Shown here piece by piece: positions 61,365-64,000 of a stretch of 64,000 nt of DNA. The stretch covers positions 100,042 through 164,041 of the forward strand of contig CDMY01001057.1 of NCBI GenBank assembly GCA_001179505.1. The letters are read 5' to 3'. The position numbers and the translations under genes are program-made. The notes beneath the pieces are model-generated. The model did no database searches. It saw only the letters and a list, made by a program, of their open reading frames with translations, and was not told the origin of the DNA. The number at the start of each line of letters is the position of its first letter. The first letter of the stretch is position 1. Source of the stretch: Vitrella brassicaformis. Its lineage: Eukaryota; Sar; Vitrellaceae.

Positions 61365-64000
61365 CCTTCTGTTTTGGCATTATGTAAGTGCTCCCTCCCT
61401 CCCTGTCTATAGCCCGTACATGTACTTACTTGTATATACGCTGTAAGAGATAGAGAGCGAATCGAATCGAGAGCAGTCTAGTCAGCCGTGACGGACGGAC
61501 GGGTGGCTCACTGCCCTGCCCTCTCCCTGTGTGTGTGTGTGTGTGTCTTTTGTACCGACATGTAATCTCGTACGATCGCCCCCGACCTTCATGTGTAGAT
61601 GTGTGTGTCCCAATCATTAGTGACCCTAGAAAGAGAGAGAGAGAGAGAGCACTCTCCCACTGCCATTCGGGCGACTGACAGACCGACCGGTTTTCGATCC
61701 TTGCTGCCGCGGATGCATCTATCTAGCTAGCCTTCTTCCCTTCTACTACTACTACTACTACTCTACCACTTCCTCTAGTATGTGAATACCCCACACCACA
61801 TTACCGATGGAATGAGCTGACGACAGTCAGTCACTGTTCCCCTACGCTATGGTCTGCCCTAGCATAGCATAGCAGCACGAGTGTGTACAGTGGTACTCGT
61901 GCGTTGATCGGGCGGGCCGAGCCGAGCCGCTCAGTAGCTCACTGACAGAGCCAACGATAGATAGACAGACAGATGAGAAGGGTGGCCCGCCACCCATACC
62001 CACACCCACACGGCAAGCAGACAGATGCTACATATCTATACGCCACGCCTGCATTGCATACACGTTAGGTACCCACTGGCTGATGTATGGTTCACTTCCA
62101 TGGATTGACGGATGGATGGATGTGCGTGCTTGCCGGGATTTGACGCACCTTCCCTGACGGTGCTCTGCGGCGGCAGCTTTCCATTGCTGGTCATCTGCCG
62201 CCGTGGTACATACTCAGGGAAGGATCATCAAATCTCCGCCGCGCACACACACAGTCAGAGAGACAGCGAGACAATCATAGTGGTAGCATGCACTGACCAC
62301 ATCACCCACTCACTTGCTATGCATGCCTGTGCCCATCACATACATACACACACGCACTCGTCTAGTACGCACCTACGCACCCTCATCTACCCTACTCGCC
62401 CTTCTGCGATGATCTGATCATCTTGTGTCTCGTTGAGGTCGCGATCGGCTACGTCAGGCTGCTCCTTGTCAACAGAACGGCAAGAAGCAAGCTGAAGTAG
62501 TTGTGCGCAACATCGAGACACAAGCGATCGGTGGGTGGGAAGGAGGCCTGGGGATACCGCTTTCTTTCCTCCGCTTGCACCGCCACCACTACATTACTTG
62601 CCTAGGGGCTAGCTACGACGTCACTCACACAGAGAAACAGACAGACAGACAGACAGACAGGTCACACCCGTGGTAATGATACCGGCCGAATTACATCGCC
62701 GTACGCCTCTGCACTACTGTACGGGACCATCTATGTCACTTGTACGCTTGTCCGTCGGTCAGATAACCTCCTTTTCACCTAAGACCTTCCTGGCTGGATG
62801 GCCCACTGACTCGCTCACTCAGTCACTCACTTTGCTCGGTCGCTGTTTGTGATGTGCACGGGCGCATGCGATTCCCATCTGCCTTTTCTGTCTTGTCTGC
62901 CTGCCTTCCTGCCTGCCTGCCTTCCTGCGTGCCTGCCTACCCCGCCCAAGCCAGCGGATCCACCCACTGGACGGGGCAGCGCAGCACGGCAGCTGTGAAT
63001 AGCCTTACTTACCCATTCACTCACTCACTCGCCCACTCACCACTTGTCTGCGCACATGCGCTTACACACATACACACACACCTTTCATGGTTTTAACCCG
63101 TATGGGCGGCAGACAGACAGACAGACAGACCAAGTGTTGATTGATGCCTCGGCTGTTTTGGTGCGCATGGCAGCAGACATGCAGTAAGGATCGTACGCAG
63201 ACAGAGAAACCAAACCGTCCATCTGGTTGCTTTGCCGCACTCGTGCATCCTTGATTTTGCCACACACAATTGGGTGTGCGTGTGCGTGGGTAACAAACAC
63301 TACGGCTCGTAAAAACACACTGCCTGCACTCGTACGCACGTACGAGCAACAGAGCACCGAGGCTGTCTCTCTGTCCGTCCGTCTGTCTGCGTGCGGCCGA
63401 TCCTCTCTCTCCTCTGTGTTTCCCCTGTAGGTCTTTTGCGTTGGCGAATGGCATTCATCCACTGCAGTACACGAATTGGATTGTATGACGCACACACGTG
63501 GCTGTCTAGGTGGCTAGTAGTGGGTGGGTGGACGCGGGTATGGACGGGCATGGTGTGGTGTGGCTGTGCAGTGGTCTGGATGGCTGGCATGTCTGTCTGT
63601 CTGGCTGGCTGTATGGCTGCGCGAATGAGTGGATAAGCGGTAGGAATGAGCCCAAGGGACGTCGAATAAGTTGACATGACAGACACGGACAGACCAACGC
63701 CAACACATCATATGGATCAACGAACGAGCTGCGAACGACCTTCCCTTCTGATTGCGTTCGTTGATAAGAATCCGTCAGTCCCTGGTGGTTCATCGATCGC
63801 ATCGCCCAGCGTCCTAGCTATCATTCATTACGTCATTAAATCATTCAGCCCTAGCTAGCTACTCATCCACACCAGTGAACGACCGACCGGTACACACGCA
63901 CATCCACACTCGTCTGTCCGTCCACCCCCGTCTCTCCCCCGACCGAGTGAGTGTTCATCATATATACATATCGATGCTTACATACCCCCTACACCCCCCC
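60537..64000. other. Repeat-rich DNA without recognisable genes
   Basis: About 3.4 kb with many simple repeats: (GA)n at about 61336-61362 and 61630-61648, (TG)n at 61528-61546, (CTA)n at 61744-61763, (CAGA)n at 62638-62661 and 63109-63130, and CCTG/CTGC runs at 60880-60920 and 62897-62945. Runs such as GCATTCCATT repeat at 61041-61070. No ORF shows coding character and no tRNA or rRNA is seen. The sequence may approach a scaffold end. Confidence 0.6.

Noticed and set aside
63100-63135. Regularly spaced CAGA repeats as a CRISPR-like or satellite array
   Set aside because: Tetranucleotide microsatellite without unique spacers; similar runs occur across the window.
60537-64000. Telomere or subtelomere
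   Set aside because: No telomeric hexamer or heptamer repeats; only assorted microsatellites.

Overview
The window reads as nuclear DNA of a eukaryotic alga. Genes are cut by many short (mostly 45-120 nt) GT-AG introns. The coding sequence is GC-rich with Ala/Pro/Gln/Glu runs, and non-coding DNA is full of (TG)n, (CTGT)n and (CA)n tracts. One protein begins with a signal peptide followed by a transit-peptide-like stretch, as expected for a secondary (complex) plastid. Together with Sfi1-type centrin-binding-like repeats, an ER protein disulfide isomerase ending in KDEL and a bacterial-type truncated hemoglobin, this suggests a photosynthetic alveolate; a chromerid such as Vitrella is my best guess. 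The organism assignment is inference.

Layout: a partial trypsin/V8-like serine protease (+, 1-1526); DNA-3-methyladenine glycosylase I (-, 1953-2742), head to head with a putative plastid-targeted membrane protein (+, 2917-5669); a NicO/UreH-like metal transporter (+, 6056-7919); a PP2C phosphatase with a long low-complexity N-terminus (-, 8340-~12373); a giant Sfi1-like/ankyrin/coiled-coil protein of about 3,500 residues (-, 12763-24714), head to head with a protein kinase (+, 25066-26973). Then a small secreted protein (-, 28755-29553) head to head with phosphoglycerate mutase (+, 29806-30659); an RluA pseudouridine synthase (-, 31854-33144); protein disulfide isomerase (-, 33545-36758) head to head with a COPI-associated-like EF-hand membrane protein (+, 36985-38295); a 300-base assembly gap (39069-39368); truncated hemoglobin (-, 39633-40304) head to head with a coiled-coil protein (+, 40507-44763).

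The right part holds an NFKBIL1-like J-domain protein (-, 45034-47084) head to head with an ankyrin/RING protein (+, 47223-51793); a short unknown gene (-, 52490-53429) whose upstream flank carries a duplicate of the RING gene's last 85 bases; a MATCAP-type tubulin tyrosine carboxypeptidase (+, 54068-56910); a two-RRM RNA-binding protein (+, 57416-60536); and 3.4 kb of repeat-rich DNA with no gene I can see.

The genes are ordinary single-copy eukaryotic loci, not an operon or island. Two themes link some of them: the cytoskeleton/centriole (Sfi1-like giant, tubulin carboxypeptidase) and the secretory pathway (PDI and the COPI-associated-like protein share one divergent promoter region). Strand alternates almost strictly, giving seven short head-to-head promoter regions, while simple repeats collect between convergent 3' ends and inside introns. 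I read exon junctions by eye from frame, splice consensus and family conservation; those given with coordinates are frame-consistent unless I say otherwise.
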